The position numbers were made by a program, and so were the translations under genes. Positions 37,689-45,809 of a stretch of DNA of 64,000 nt are shown piece by piece. The notes under the pieces were generated by a model. That model had not been told where the DNA came from. It searched no databases and saw only the letters and a program-made list of their open reading frames with translations. Each line of letters begins with the position of its first letter. The stretch's first letter is position 1. Location of the stretch: positions 62,001 to 126,000 of the forward strand of contig NZ_KB898329.1 in assembly GCF_000377625.1 (NCBI RefSeq), given 5' to 3'. The DNA comes from Prevotella veroralis DSM 19559 = JCM 6290 (GTDB taxonomy: Bacteria > Bacteroidota > Bacteroidia > Bacteroidales > Bacteroidaceae).

Positions 37689-38732
37689 TTATTGCTGAAT
37701 AAGCTGTCGCATAGTGGCGAGCTTCGCTTCAGTCTCTTGCCATTCGTTCTCTTCTATGCTCTCTTTTAACAATCCACCACCCGCATAGAGCTGACAAGCC
37801 GATCGAGTGATATGCATGCAACGGAGTGTTACATAGAGTTTTGCAAGCCCATCGTTCCCCAATAAACCACTGAAACCACTATAATAAAGGCGGTCAGTAT
37901 GCTCGTGACGAAGGATGAATTTGTGTGCCTCCTCCTTAGGAATACCACACACAGCAGGCGTTGGGTGAAAGGCTGTTAGGAAACTTCCGAGTCGCTGTGT
38001 GTCCTTGAGTCGGAAGGAGAAATCTGTTCTTAGATGAGCTAGATGGGCTGCCCGAGAAGTGAAAGGTTCGCTTTCCGTGATGTCGCTAGCGAACGGCTGT
38101 AAGCAAGTTCGGATGTAATCGGCAACCAGTTGTTGCTCTTCTCGGTTCTTTTCAGACCATTGAATTTCCTCTCCTTCATATCTCATCGTACCAGCTAAAG
38201 CCATAGTTCGGTAGCTTGTTACGTCTCCACGCAACAGAATCTCAGGACTTGCCACGAGCCACATACCCGTTTGTGCAGTATAGAAAAGTGCAATGTACGA
38301 TCGTGGATACCATTTGCATGCCTTGAGAAAGATATCTCTAGGATTCATCTGTTCGTCTTTCTTCTCCACGATGGTGCGTGCCAATACCAGTTTGCGGAAT
38401 GAGTTGCGATTCAATTCATCGTGGAAACAAGTGAAGTCATTGTGGTATTGAATACGAGGGTCAATTTCCGAGGTCTCCAAATAAGCCTCATCTTGCCCGT
38501 TCGGAATGGCTTCAAAGCCCTTACTACCATTTAAGGGCAAGACAGATGATTGTCCGCTTTGTCCGTTAAGTAAGTAGATTGGATGAGTAGTATTGCTGGC
38601 GAAAGGTGCAATCACAAACCCCTTATGCCCGTCAAGTTCTGTTAGTGAATCTAAACGAGTGGGTTCCTCTTGTTGAGAATAGCAGTGACAGACTTCCTCG
38701 AAAGGCTCACGATAGATAAAAAATGCGTCCAT
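37689..38732 (-). CDS. menF: Isochorismate synthase
   Basis: A 347-residue chorismate-binding enzyme converting chorismate to isochorismate. The C-terminal half holds the family blocks FRKLVLARTIVEKK, ALAGTMRYEG, THE-like FHPTPAVCGIPKEEAHKFI, and YAGGGLLKESIEENEWQETE ahead of a lysine. It is shorter than E. coli MenF because the N-terminal part is reduced. The start codon directly abuts the stop of the thioesterase gene (TAAATG), which implies translational coupling. Confidence 0.93.
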   Translation of the reverse strand: MDAFFIYREPFEEVCHCYSQQEEPTRLDSLTELDGHKGFVIAPFASNTTHPIYLLNGQSGQSSVLPLNGSKGFEAIPNGQDEAYLETSEIDPRIQYHNDFTCFHDELNRNSFRKLVLARTIVEKKDEQMNPRDIFLKACKWYPRSYIALFYTAQTGMWLVASPEILLRGDVTSYRTMALAGTMRYEGEEIQWSEKNREEQQLVADYIRTCLQPFASDITESEPFTSRAAHLAHLRTDFSFRLKDTQRLGSFLTAFHPTPAVCGIPKEEAHKFILRHEHTDRLYYSGFSGLLGNDGLAKLYVTLRCMHITRSACQLYAGGGLLKESIEENEWQETEAKLATMRQLIQQ

Positions 38733-39149
38733 TTAATCCTCTCTCGGTGCTATAACGTAGTTGGTTACTTGTACGGTTGAGATGAGCTCACCCTCATCAT
38801 TCTTGATATCTATGTGCCAAACGTGCAGTGTGTGACCCTTATGAACGAGCTTACCATAGGCAGTTACAGTTCCACCATAGGGCATTGCCTTCACATGGTT
38901 ACCGCTTATATTGATTCCCAAAGCCATCTTTCCAGGGCAGAGAGCCATTGAGCCGACTCCTGCTAAGTTCTCCGCCAAGGCTAATGAGGCTCCTCCTGAT
39001 AGAAAACCAAAGGGTTGTTTATTTCGATCATCCACAGCCATGCGAGCCTTTAACGTGTCTTGTTCGGGAGTAGAGATAAACTCCATGCCCAAAGTACGGC
39101 TCAATCCGTCAGCGTCTTTAATCTTATTCCAAATCTTTTCTACGTTCAT
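38733..39149 (-). CDS. Hotdog-fold thioesterase, probable DHNA-CoA thioesterase
   Basis: A 138-residue PaaI/YdiI-type hotdog thioesterase. The core has FGFLSGGASLALAENLAGVG with the glutamate of the active helix, and LGINISGNHVKAM. As the first gene of the men operon it is the likely enzyme that releases 1,4-dihydroxy-2-naphthoate from its CoA ester (MenI function); this is inferred from context. The operon has every step from chorismate to DHNA except the SHCHC synthase MenH and the DHNA octaprenyltransferase MenA, which are not in the window. Confidence 0.85.
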   Translation of the reverse strand: MNVEKIWNKIKDADGLSRTLGMEFISTPEQDTLKARMAVDDRNKQPFGFLSGGASLALAENLAGVGSMALCPGKMALGINISGNHVKAMPYGGTVTAYGKLVHKGHTLHVWHIDIKNDEGELISTVQVTNYVIAPRED

Positions 39150-39171
39150 GTCGATCTTACTTAATGTATTG

Positions 39172-39179
39172 CAAAGATA
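39172..39179 (-). promoter_or_regulatory. -7 box TATCTTTG for the men operon
   Basis: The minus strand reads GTATCTTTGC, a full match to TAnnTTTG, 22 bases before the thioesterase start. It should drive all seven genes of the operon. Confidence 0.7.
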
Positions 39180-39236
39180 CTAAAAACAACTGGAAATCCT
39201 TTTCGAAAGGGTTTGTTTTGATGCAAAATAGTGGTT

Positions 39237-39371
39237 GGTGGAGTTGACAAGTAGACGAGTAGACAAGTAAACAGGTTGTTAGGTGGAGTTGACGAGTAGA
39301 TGAGTAGACAAGTAAACAGGTTGTTAGGTGGAGTTGACAAGTAGATGAGTAGACAAGTAAACAGGTTGTTT
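39237..39371. repeat. 45-bp tandem repeat, three copies
   Basis: Three copies begin at 39237, 39282 and 39327. Each reads GGTGGAGTTGACAAGTAGA, then TGAGTAGACAAGTAAACAGG and TTGTT, with only single-base differences. Related words occur in reverse orientation at 15218-15258. The period is roughly twice that of the 22-bp arrays, but dyad symmetry is weak. Confidence 0.9.
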
Positions 39372-39396
39372 GTTTTGTTGGATGTAGCTTCTCAAA

Positions 39397-39535
39397 GTAG
39401 GGACAGACGCCCTCGTCTGTCCGCTTATAAAACCCTACATAACAACCTGTAGGCTACATCCCCTCCTTTGGAGGGGCTTGGGGAGGCTTCTTCTTGGTTG
39501 TGCTTTGGCGGACAGACGAGGGCGTCTGTCCCTAC
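39397..39535. repeat. Inverted pair of family B palindromes enclosing a family A element
   Basis: A family B copy (39397-39424) and its exact 28-bp inverse (39508-39535) flank a reverse-oriented family A element (39451-39490, CCCCTCCTTTGGAGGGGC). The whole looks like a small non-autonomous composite element. Frames crossing it are repeat-derived. Confidence 0.8.
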
Positions 39536-39602
39536 TTTGTGGTGTGTTTTCAAATAGAATGAGAGTATAGATTCATTGGTAACTAACAAGAAGCTGAAAA
39601 CA

Positions 39603-39734
39603 TAGAGATACACTTCTCCATTTGAAGAGGGCGTTTCTTCGATATGAAGAGAGGCTTTCTTTAATGCAAGGAAACGCCCTCTTTGCATCAACGAAACGCC
39701 CTCTTCAAAGTGAAAGGAGCTTTTTCTAACTGAC
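39603..39734. repeat. 22-bp palindrome array 6 (AAGAGGGCGTTTCTT type)
   Basis: Six 22-base units start at 39603, 39625, 39647, 39669, 39691 and 39713. The inner four are clear (AAGAGGGCGTTTCTTC, AAGAGAGGCTTTCTTT, GGAAACGCCCTCTTTG, CGAAACGCCCTCTTC), the outer two degenerate. A reverse-oriented family A element (39727-39795) follows directly. Confidence 0.85.
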
Positions 39735-39795
39735 TTCCGTTAGGCACTCCTCCCCTTAGGGGAGGCGGGGGAGGGGTTGTGGGGGAGGCTGTGAG
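39727..39795. repeat. Family A hairpin element, reverse orientation
   Basis: CTAACTGACTTCCGTTAGGC, then ACTCCTCCCCTTAGGGGAGG and a G-rich arm. In reverse complement the order is that of the other family A copies. It lies about 120 bases before lysS. Confidence 0.7.
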
Positions 39796-39873
39796 GAGTA
39801 GAGCCAACATCCCTTTCCTATGCAATGCCAATATAAAAAAGGCTAAAAGCACCCTTGTTTGCGATTATTTTAG

Positions 39874-39881
39874 TAAATTTG
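39874..39881 (+). promoter_or_regulatory. -7 box TAAATTTG for lysS
   Basis: TAAATTTG followed by C, 34 bases before the lysS start, matches TAnnTTTG. Confidence 0.6.
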
Positions 39882-39915
39882 CACATTATAAGAATATACT
39901 CGATTTATTATAAAG

Positions 39916-41649
39916 ATGAACATTTTAGAATTGTCAGAGCAGGAGATTGGACGTCGTCAAAGCCTGCAAGAATTGCGCGAGATGGGCATTAATCCATACC
40001 CAGCAGCAGAGTTCCCAACCAACGCTTACTCTACTGATATAAAAGAGCAATTCGATGAGAACGAGCAAAGAGAAGTAACGATTGCAGGACGAATGATGGG
40101 TCGTCGCATCATGGGTAAGGCTTCTTTTGCAGAGATTCAGGATAGTAAAGGAAGAATACAAGTATATATTACCCGTGATGATATATGTCCGGGAGAAGAT
40201 AAAGAGTTGTATAATAAGGTCTTCAAGAAGCTCCTTGACATTGGAGACTTCATCGGTGTTAAGGGCTATGTGTTCAAGACTCAGATGGGAGAGATATCTA
40301 TTCATGCAAAAGAGATAACTCTTCTTTCAAAGAGTTTGAAGCCTCTTCCAATCGTGAAGTACAAAGATGGCGAGGCTTATGATAAGTTCGAAGACCCCGA
40401 ACAACGCTATCGTCAGCGTTATGTTGACCTTGTTGTTAACGATGGAGTTAAAGATACTTTCTTGAAGCGTGCCACAGTCTTGCGTACAATGCGCCAATTC
40501 TTTGATGAGGCGGGGTACACGGAAGTGGAGACACCAACCCTCCAGAGTATTCCTGGTGGTGCTAGTGCACGCCCATTCATCACCCACTTCAATGCGCTCA
40601 ACATTGATATGTACATGCGTATCGCTACTGAGCTTTATTTGAAACGACTCATAGTTGGTGGCTTTGAAGGTGTTTACGAAATTGGTAAAAACTTCCGTAA
40701 CGAGGGTATGGATCGCTTCCATAACCCAGAGTTCACCTGTATGGAGCTTTATGTTCAGTACAAGGACTATAACTGGATGATGTCTTTTACAGAGCAGTTA
40801 CTCGAGAAGATCTGTGTTGCCGTTAATGGGAAACCAGAGGTGCAGATGGGTGATAAGGTGATAAGCTTTAAGGCTCCGTTCCGTCGTCTACCTATTCTTG
40901 AGGCAATAAAGGAGAAGACTGGCTTTGATTTAGAGGGTAAATCAGAGGACGAGATACGTGATATTGCATTGAACAAGTTGAAGATGGAGACCATAGATGA
41001 GAGCTTTGGTAAGGGCAAACTCATTGATGAAATCTTTGGAGAGTTCTGTGAGGGAACTTATATTCAGCCTACTTTTATCACCGACTATCCGGTAGAGATG
41101 TCTCCACTCACTAAGATGCACCGCTCAAAACCAGGCTTGACTGAACGTTTCGAGTTAATGGTCAATGGTAAAGAGTTGGCTAATGCTTACTCCGAGTTGA
41201 ACGATCCGATTGATCAAGAGGAGCGTTTCTTGGATCAGATGCACTTGGCTGATAAGGGTGATGATGAGGCTATGATCATTGATCAAGACTTCTTACGTGC
41301 ATTGCAATATGGTATGCCTCCTACCTCAGGTATTGGTATCGGCATTGACAGACTCGTGATGTTAATGACTGGCAAGGAGTACATTCAGGAGGTAATGTTG
41401 TTCCCTCAGATGAAGCCGGAACCAAAGATTCCACAAGACTCAATCAAAGATTGGGCTGCTCTTGGTGTATCAGAAGATTGGGTATATGTGCTGCGTAAGG
41501 CAGGTTTCAACCTAATTACTGATATCAAGGGAGAGAAGGCGCAAGGCTTACAACAGAAGTTGGGTGAGATCAATAAGAAGTATAAACTCGGATATGAGAA
41601 GCCTTCTGTTGATGAGATCCAGAAGTGGATTGACGAGGCTGGAAAGTAA
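39916..41649 (+). CDS. lysS: Lysyl-tRNA synthetase, class II
   Basis: A 577-residue class IIb synthetase charging tRNA-Lys. The N-terminal OB-fold anticodon-binding domain includes [20 protein letters not shown]. Motif 2 is [20 protein letters not shown] and motif 3 [12 protein letters not shown] near residue 472. It carries an extra C-terminal segment of roughly 70 residues after motif 3 (from about [12 protein letters not shown]), longer than E. coli LysS (about 505); I believe this is usual in Bacteroidetes. It probably heads a transcript with gpsA and pgi. Confidence 0.97.
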   Translation: MNILELSEQEIGRRQSLQELREMGINPYPAAEFPTNAYSTDIKEQFDENEQREVTIAGRMMGRRIMGKASFAEIQDSKGRIQVYITRDDICPGEDKELYNKVFKKLLDIGDFIGVKGYVFKTQMGEISIHAKEITLLSKSLKPLPIVKYKDGEAYDKFEDPEQRYRQRYVDLVVNDGVKDTFLKRATVLRTMRQFFDEAGYTEVETPTLQSIPGGASARPFITHFNALNIDMYMRIATELYLKRLIVGGFEGVYEIGKNFRNEGMDRFHNPEFTCMELYVQYKDYNWMMSFTEQLLEKICVAVNGKPEVQMGDKVISFKAPFRRLPILEAIKEKTGFDLEGKSEDEIRDIALNKLKMETIDESFGKGKLIDEIFGEFCEGTYIQPTFITDYPVEMSPLTKMHRSKPGLTERFELMVNGKELANAYSELNDPIDQEERFLDQMHLADKGDDEAMIIDQDFLRALQYGMPPTSGIGIGIDRLVMLMTGKEYIQEVMLFPQMKPEPKIPQDSIKDWAALGVSEDWVYVLRKAGFNLITDIKGEKAQGLQQKLGEINKKYKLGYEKPSVDEIQKWIDEAGK

Positions 41650-41698
41650 TTGGAAGAAGTGAAGAGTTGCCTCTTCCTCCTTTAACTACCTAAGAAGA

Positions 41699-42694
41699 AT
41701 GTTCAACATAGGTAAAATAGCAATCATTGGTAGCGGTAGCTGGGCAACGGCTATCGCTAAGATTGTTGTGGAACATACGCATCACATAGGTTGGTATTTC
41801 CGCCGTGATGATAAGATAGAAGAGTTTAAACGGAGAGGACATAACCCTACCTATCTGACGAGTGTTAGGTTCAATATGGATGAGATAAGTTTCTCGTCTG
41901 ACATTAATAAGATTGTTCAGGAGTATGACACATTGGTCTTTGTGACCCCATCTCCTTATCTGAAGGCTTTGTTGAAGAAGCTAAAAACAAAGCTCAATAC
42001 GAAACTTATCGTTACAGCTATCAAGGGTATTGTGCCTGATGAGAACCTTGTTTGCTCGGAATACTTCCATGAGGCATACAAAGTTCCTTATAATAATCTG
42101 GCAGTGATAGGTGGTCCTTCGCATGCAGAAGAGGTTGCTATGGAACGTCTTACATATCTAACTGTCGGTTGTTCTGACCTTGAGAAGGCTCGAAGCTTTA
42201 CAGAGGTGTTAGCATCCAATTATGTTAAGACAAAGATATCACCTGATGTTCTCGGTATAGAATACGCCTCTGTCTTGAAGAATGTATATGCCATTTCAGC
42301 TGGTATCTGTGCTGGTCTGAAGTATGGCGATAACTTTCAAGCAGTGTTAATGTCGAACGCTATGCAAGAAATGGATCGTTTCTTAAAGACAATCAACCCT
42401 ATTCAACGATCTATTATCGATAGCGTTTACCTTGGTGATCAGTTGGTAACGGGATATAGTAACTTCTCTCGTAACCACACCTTTGGTGCGATGATTGGTA
42501 AGGGATATAGCGTTAAGTCGGCTCAATTAGAGATGGAGATGATAGCCGAAGGATACTTCGGAACGAAGTGTATGAAGGAGATTAACCGCCGTCTACATGT
42601 AAATATGCCGATTCTAGATGCCGTGTATAACATCCTTTACGAACGTATAAGTCCACAAGTAGAGATTAAATTATTAACAGATTCATTTAGATAA
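41699..42694 (+). CDS. gpsA: Glycerol-3-phosphate dehydrogenase [NAD(P)+]
   Basis: A 331-residue dehydrogenase that makes sn-glycerol 3-phosphate for phospholipid synthesis. The nucleotide-binding motif GSGSWATAIA is at the N-terminus; VTAIKGIVPD, IGGPSHAEEVAMERLTYL, and LKNVYAISAGICAGLKYGDN (with the catalytic lysine) follow. The usual GpsA signature is slightly diverged (GSGSWATA instead of GAGSWGTA). It sits 49 bases after lysS and six before pgi. Confidence 0.95.
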   Translation: MFNIGKIAIIGSGSWATAIAKIVVEHTHHIGWYFRRDDKIEEFKRRGHNPTYLTSVRFNMDEISFSSDINKIVQEYDTLVFVTPSPYLKALLKKLKTKLNTKLIVTAIKGIVPDENLVCSEYFHEAYKVPYNNLAVIGGPSHAEEVAMERLTYLTVGCSDLEKARSFTEVLASNYVKTKISPDVLGIEYASVLKNVYAISAGICAGLKYGDNFQAVLMSNAMQEMDRFLKTINPIQRSIIDSVYLGDQLVTGYSNFSRNHTFGAMIGKGYSVKSAQLEMEMIAEGYFGTKCMKEINRRLHVNMPILDAVYNILYERISPQVEIKLLTDSFR

Positions 42695-42700
42695 ACACAA

Positions 42701-44056
42701 ATGGAAAGTATTAAGTTAGACATTTCAAAAGCAGCTCAGTTTTTGAATTTGGGTGCGGTAGAGGCTTATGCTCCTCACGTAGCTGCTGCCCAAGAAGCAT
42801 TGGAGAAGAGCACTTGTCCAGGTAACGATTTCCTAGGTTGGTTACACTTGCCATCAAGTATAACTACCGAGTTCCTTGGTCAGATACAAGCGGTTGCCAA
42901 CACTCTTCGTGAGAAGTGTGAAGTGGTTGTTGTTGCTGGTATCGGTGGTTCTTATTTAGGTGCTCGTGCTGTCATCGAAGCCTTAGGTAATAGTTTTGCT
43001 TGGCTTGTGAATGACAAGAAGAACCCAACAATCTTGTTCGCAGGAAACAATATTGGTGAGGATTATCTCGCTGAACTTACCGCCTATTTAAGCGATAAGA
43101 AGTTTGGTGTCATTAATATTTCTAAGTCTGGTACTACCACAGAGACTGCTCTTGCATTCCGTCTTTTGAAGAAGCAATGTGAGGAGCAACGTGGTAAGGA
43201 GACTGCTAAAGACGTTATTGTAGCTATCACTGATGAGCACAAGGGTGCTGCTCGTGCTGCTGCAACAAAGGAAGGTTACAAGACATTCATCATTCCTGAT
43301 AATGTTGGTGGACGCTTCTCTGTTCTTACACCAGTTGGCTTGTTACCTATTGCAGTAGCTGGTTTCGATATTCAGAAACTTGTTGAGGGTGCACAGGTAA
43401 TGGAGAAGGAAACGGCTAATGACGTTCCTTTTGCTAACAACATCGCAGCACGTTACGCTGCTGTTCGTCAAGGTCTTTACTCACAGGCAGGCAAGAAGAT
43501 TGAGATAGTTGCTAACTTCCAACCAAAGCTCCATTACTTTGCAGAGTGGTGGAAACAGCTCTATGGTGAGAGTGAAGGTAAGGATCACAAGGGCATTTTC
43601 CCTGCTGCTTGCGACTTTACAACCGATCTCCATTCTATGGGACAGTGGATTCAAGAGGGCGAGCGTTCTATCTTTGAGACTGTAATCTCTATCGAACAGC
43701 CTAACGCAAAGTTGCTCTTCCCACATGATGATGAGAATCTCGACGGCTTGAACTTCTTAGAGGGTAAGCGTGTTGATGAGGTTAACAAGATGGCAGAACT
43801 TGGTACTCGTCTGGCTCACGTAGATGGTGGTGTGCCTAATATTCGTGTGAGTGTACCAGTATTGAACGAGTATTATCTCGGTCAGCTCATCTACTTCTTC
43901 GAGAAGGCTTGCGGTATTAGTGGTCTTATCCAAGAGGTTAATCCATTCAACCAACCAGGTGTTGAGGCTTACAAGAAGAATATGTTTGCTCTTCTCAATA
44001 AGCCTGGTTACGAGGCAGAGAGCAAGGCTATTCAAGAAAGATTGACTAAGGAATAA
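42701..44056 (+). CDS. pgi: Glucose-6-phosphate isomerase
   Basis: A 451-residue isomerase interconverting glucose 6-phosphate and fructose 6-phosphate. The short, Firmicutes/Bacteroidetes-type PGI layout is clear: [20 protein letters not shown], the phosphate-binding [32 protein letters not shown], and [20 protein letters not shown] with the C-terminal lysine. Likely translated from the lysS-gpsA-pgi transcript. A family A element follows its stop within a few bases. Confidence 0.97.
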   Translation: MESIKLDISKAAQFLNLGAVEAYAPHVAAAQEALEKSTCPGNDFLGWLHLPSSITTEFLGQIQAVANTLREKCEVVVVAGIGGSYLGARAVIEALGNSFAWLVNDKKNPTILFAGNNIGEDYLAELTAYLSDKKFGVINISKSGTTTETALAFRLLKKQCEEQRGKETAKDVIVAITDEHKGAARAAATKEGYKTFIIPDNVGGRFSVLTPVGLLPIAVAGFDIQKLVEGAQVMEKETANDVPFANNIAARYAAVRQGLYSQAGKKIEIVANFQPKLHYFAEWWKQLYGESEGKDHKGIFPAACDFTTDLHSMGQWIQEGERSIFETVISIEQPNAKLLFPHDDENLDGLNFLEGKRVDEVNKMAELGTRLAHVDGGVPNIRVSVPVLNEYYLGQLIYFFEKACGISGLIQEVNPFNQPGVEAYKKNMFALLNKPGYEAESKAIQERLTKE

Positions 44057-44057
44057 G

Positions 44058-44220
44058 AGCCACCCCAAGCCCCTCCAAAGGAGGGGAAGTCCTAATAAAC
44101 CTCCACGAATGGGGAAGAGTAGCTAACAGAAGTTAGTTAGTTAGGTGTTTAGAGAGTATTCTTTAATAAGATTCTAATGTATCCTCAAGTCCTGCACTAA
44201 GGTGTGGTACTTGAGGATAA
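44058..44220. repeat. Family A element and stem-loop after pgi
   Basis: 44058-44091 is a family A core (CCACCCCAAGCCCCTCC, three bases, GGAGGGGAAG). At 44180-44190 and 44209-44219 TATCCTCAAGT and ACTTGAGGATA form a perfect 11-bp stem with an 18-base loop. Either could end the lysS-gpsA-pgi transcript. The stem overlaps the furthest upstream possible start of the HAD gene. Confidence 0.65.
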
Positions 44221-44234
44221 TAATATATAATAAG

Positions 44235-45029
44235 GTGAAAAAAGCTACTATATCATCCCAATCCCAGCAAGACATCCCCTCCTTTGGAGGGGCTTGGGGA
44301 GGCTTCAATTCCCCTAATATCCCTTCCTTTGGAGAAGCTTGGACAGGCTTCAAAGTCGTCCTCTTCGACATGGATGGGGTGCTTTATGACTCAATGCCGA
44401 ATCATGGTGTTGCCTGGCAGCGTGCTATGAAGGAGTTTGGAATACACTTCACGCTGGAGGATTCGTATGCAACTGAAGGTGCTAGAGGGGTTGATACCAT
44501 TCGTAAATATGCTCGCGAACAACTCGGAAAGGAACTGAGTGAGGAAGAGGCGCAACGGATGTATGATGTGAAAGCACACTATTTTCATGAGATGCCAGAA
44601 GCTAAAATCTTCGATGGTGTGCTCGATCTCATGCAGAAGATAAAGCGCAGTGGACTGAAGATTGGTATTGTAACAGGCAGTGCACAGCGACTGTTGATAG
44701 AGCGTGTGACACATGATTTTTCCGACTTTATCACTCGGGATCAGGTAACTACAGCCTTTGATGTGAAGCGTGGTAAGCCTAATCCTGATCCTTATCTTAT
44801 GGGCTTGAAGAAGGCGGGCAACTATTCTCCATCCGAGGGAATTGTTGTAGAGAATGCTCCTTTGGGCGTTCGTGCCGGTGTAGCAGCTGGTTGTTTCACC
44901 GTAGCAATCAATAGTGGACCATTGCCCGATGCGGCTCTTCTGGACGAAGGTGCCAACATCCTCTTTCCAACTATCCGTGAGTTCGCCGACAAATGGGAAC
45001 TTCTTTTATCTCATTTCCCCCATTATTAA
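44235..45029 (+). CDS. HAD-family phosphatase with repeat-derived N-terminus
   Basis: A HAD hydrolase of the beta-phosphoglucomutase/phosphatase-like subgroup: nucleophile motif VVLFDMDGVLYDS, cap domain, IGIVTGSA (Thr of motif II), KRGKPNPDPYLMGLKKAG (Lys of motif III) and VVENAPLGVRAGVAAG (motif IV). There is no in-frame ATG before the nucleophile: the frame opens at GTG 44202 inside a stem-loop, and the next candidate is GTG 44235, which I use. The 36 or so residues before KVVLFD are encoded mainly by two tandem family A repeats (DIPSFGGAWGGF, NIPSFGEAWTGF). The native start appears lost, so expression is uncertain. The substrate is unknown. Confidence 0.7.
   Translation: MKKATISSQSQQDIPSFGGAWGGFNSPNIPSFGEAWTGFKVVLFDMDGVLYDSMPNHGVAWQRAMKEFGIHFTLEDSYATEGARGVDTIRKYAREQLGKELSEEEAQRMYDVKAHYFHEMPEAKIFDGVLDLMQKIKRSGLKIGIVTGSAQRLLIERVTHDFSDFITRDQVTTAFDVKRGKPNPDPYLMGLKKAGNYSPSEGIVVENAPLGVRAGVAAGCFTVAINSGPLPDAALLDEGANILFPTIREFADKWELLLSHFPHY
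44271..44354. repeat. Two tandem family A copies inside the HAD reading frame, 45 bp apart
   Basis: The copies start at 44271 and 44316. Each contains a CCCCTCCTTTGGAGGGGC-like core in reverse orientation and reads in frame as I-P-S-F-G-x-A-W-x-G-F. The second is more degenerate. Confidence 0.85.
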
Positions 45030-45082
45030 GCCTTCATCTCCCTGATTCTTATATCGCTCCAAAGTGTGGTAAACATTAGTTT

Positions 45083-45137
45083 CTACTCCCCTCTCCATTC
45101 GGAGAGGGGTTGGGGTGCTTGATGAGGCTTTTTCTTT
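45083..45137. repeat. Family A variant, reverse orientation
   Basis: TACTCCCCTCTCCATTCGG, then AGAGGGGTTGGGGTGC and AGGCTTTTTC. It follows the HAD gene by about 55 bases. The stem plus T-run could act as its terminator. Confidence 0.7.
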
Positions 45138-45169
45138 TGTTTTTATTTGGCTAGTTAATTAATTATTCT

Positions 45170-45177
45170 TACCTTTG
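45170..45177 (+). promoter_or_regulatory. -7 box TACCTTTG for surface cassette 2
   Basis: TACCTTTG followed by CG matches TAnnTTTG. No second convincing box lies between it and the peptide gene at 45587, so it may drive the whole cassette through the hairpin at 45439-45477. Confidence 0.5.
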
Positions 45178-45208
45178 CGCCCGTTAAGTGAGAATTAACT
45201 TATTAATA

Positions 45209-45382
45209 ATGATGTTACAAACAACGAATTTCAATCAAGCTAACGTTTGCGCCTTACATAATAAAGGTGTAAATGCATGTGCCATTGCGTTGGATTCTTT
45301 AACATCTAAAAACGAGAAAAAGATAGCAAATAATTTGGTAGTTCCAAATATTTGTATACTCTCTCTAGTAGAGCAGACGTAA
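45209..45382 (+). CDS. Possible leader reading frame (57 codons)
   Basis: A small frame opening with ATGATG about 32 bases after the promoter box, encoding MMLQTTNFNQANVCALHNKG and continuing with a Lys/Asn-rich middle and Ile/Leu-rich end. No family is recognised and no signal peptide is present. It might be a leader peptide that couples translation to the hairpin further on, or a chance frame. From 45383 to 45438 the sequence contains a T-run and the alternating CGCGTACGCGCGCGCG. Confidence 0.25.
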   Translation: MMLQTTNFNQANVCALHNKGVNACAIALDSLTSKNEKKIANNLVVPNICILSLVEQT

Positions 45383-45438
45383 ATTACACATTTTTTCTTC
45401 TCGCGTACGCGCGCGCGAAGCGTGCCGCAAACCCTGTA

Positions 45439-45477
45439 AACAAAGGACTTCTAGGAGTTTCCTTTGTTCTTTTTTTG
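45439..45477 (+). terminator. Conserved leader hairpin with T-run before surface cassette 2
   Basis: AACAAAGGA pairs with TCCTTTGTT, extended inward by ACTTC/GGAGT, and is followed by CTTTTTTT. The right half is identical to the start of the window, ahead of the first cassette. Placement between a promoter and the first cassette gene suits an attenuator as well as a plain terminator. Confidence 0.75.
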
Positions 45478-45586
45478 TGTCCGTACCTAAACCGAAATAT
45501 AGAAAAATTAAGCATGAAATAATAGCTATTTTAATCAATAAACAAACAGGATTTGCTAATTGTGTTTCCCTTAAAAATTAAACAAA

Positions 45587-45787
45587 ATGATAGTAATTGA
45601 AAGAAGAATTTATCAAAAACCCAAATGTAACATTGTTTGTACAGAGACAGAAAACCTATTGGTTTATGCCAGCGGTAATGCTGGAGTGATTCAACCTGGA
45701 ACAACTGTTGGCGATGCTAAACGCAACTTTTTGAATGAAGAAGAAGGCGGGGACAGTATATCTTGGGTAGAAACAGAAAAGATTTAA
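45587..45787 (+). CDS. Short acidic-tailed peptide, first gene of surface cassette 2
   Basis: A 66-residue protein paralogous to the one at 97. It begins MIVIERRIYQKPKCNIVC and carries the same order of features: Y-x-x-P-x-C, an Asn-Leu-Leu stretch, ASGNAGVIQPGTTVGDAKRN, a Glu run and a Trp near the C-terminus. No signal peptide is visible. It lies 22 bases before the interrupted fimbrillin-like gene. About 50 bases upstream, the block CTATTTTAATCAA is shared with the first cassette. Function unknown. Confidence 0.55.
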   Translation: MIVIERRIYQKPKCNIVCTETENLLVYASGNAGVIQPGTTVGDAKRNFLNEEEGGDSISWVETEKI

Positions 45788-45809
45788 TAATTATCAGAAA
45801 GGACAAGGC

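Noticed and set aside
39425..39691. 88-residue frame on the minus strand
   Set aside because: It crosses family A, family B and the 22-bp array; all of its sequence is repeat translation.
45439..45477. tRNA or other structured RNA gene near the cassette 2 leader
   Set aside because: The stem is a single hairpin with a T-run; no cloverleaf or known riboswitch pattern can be drawn.
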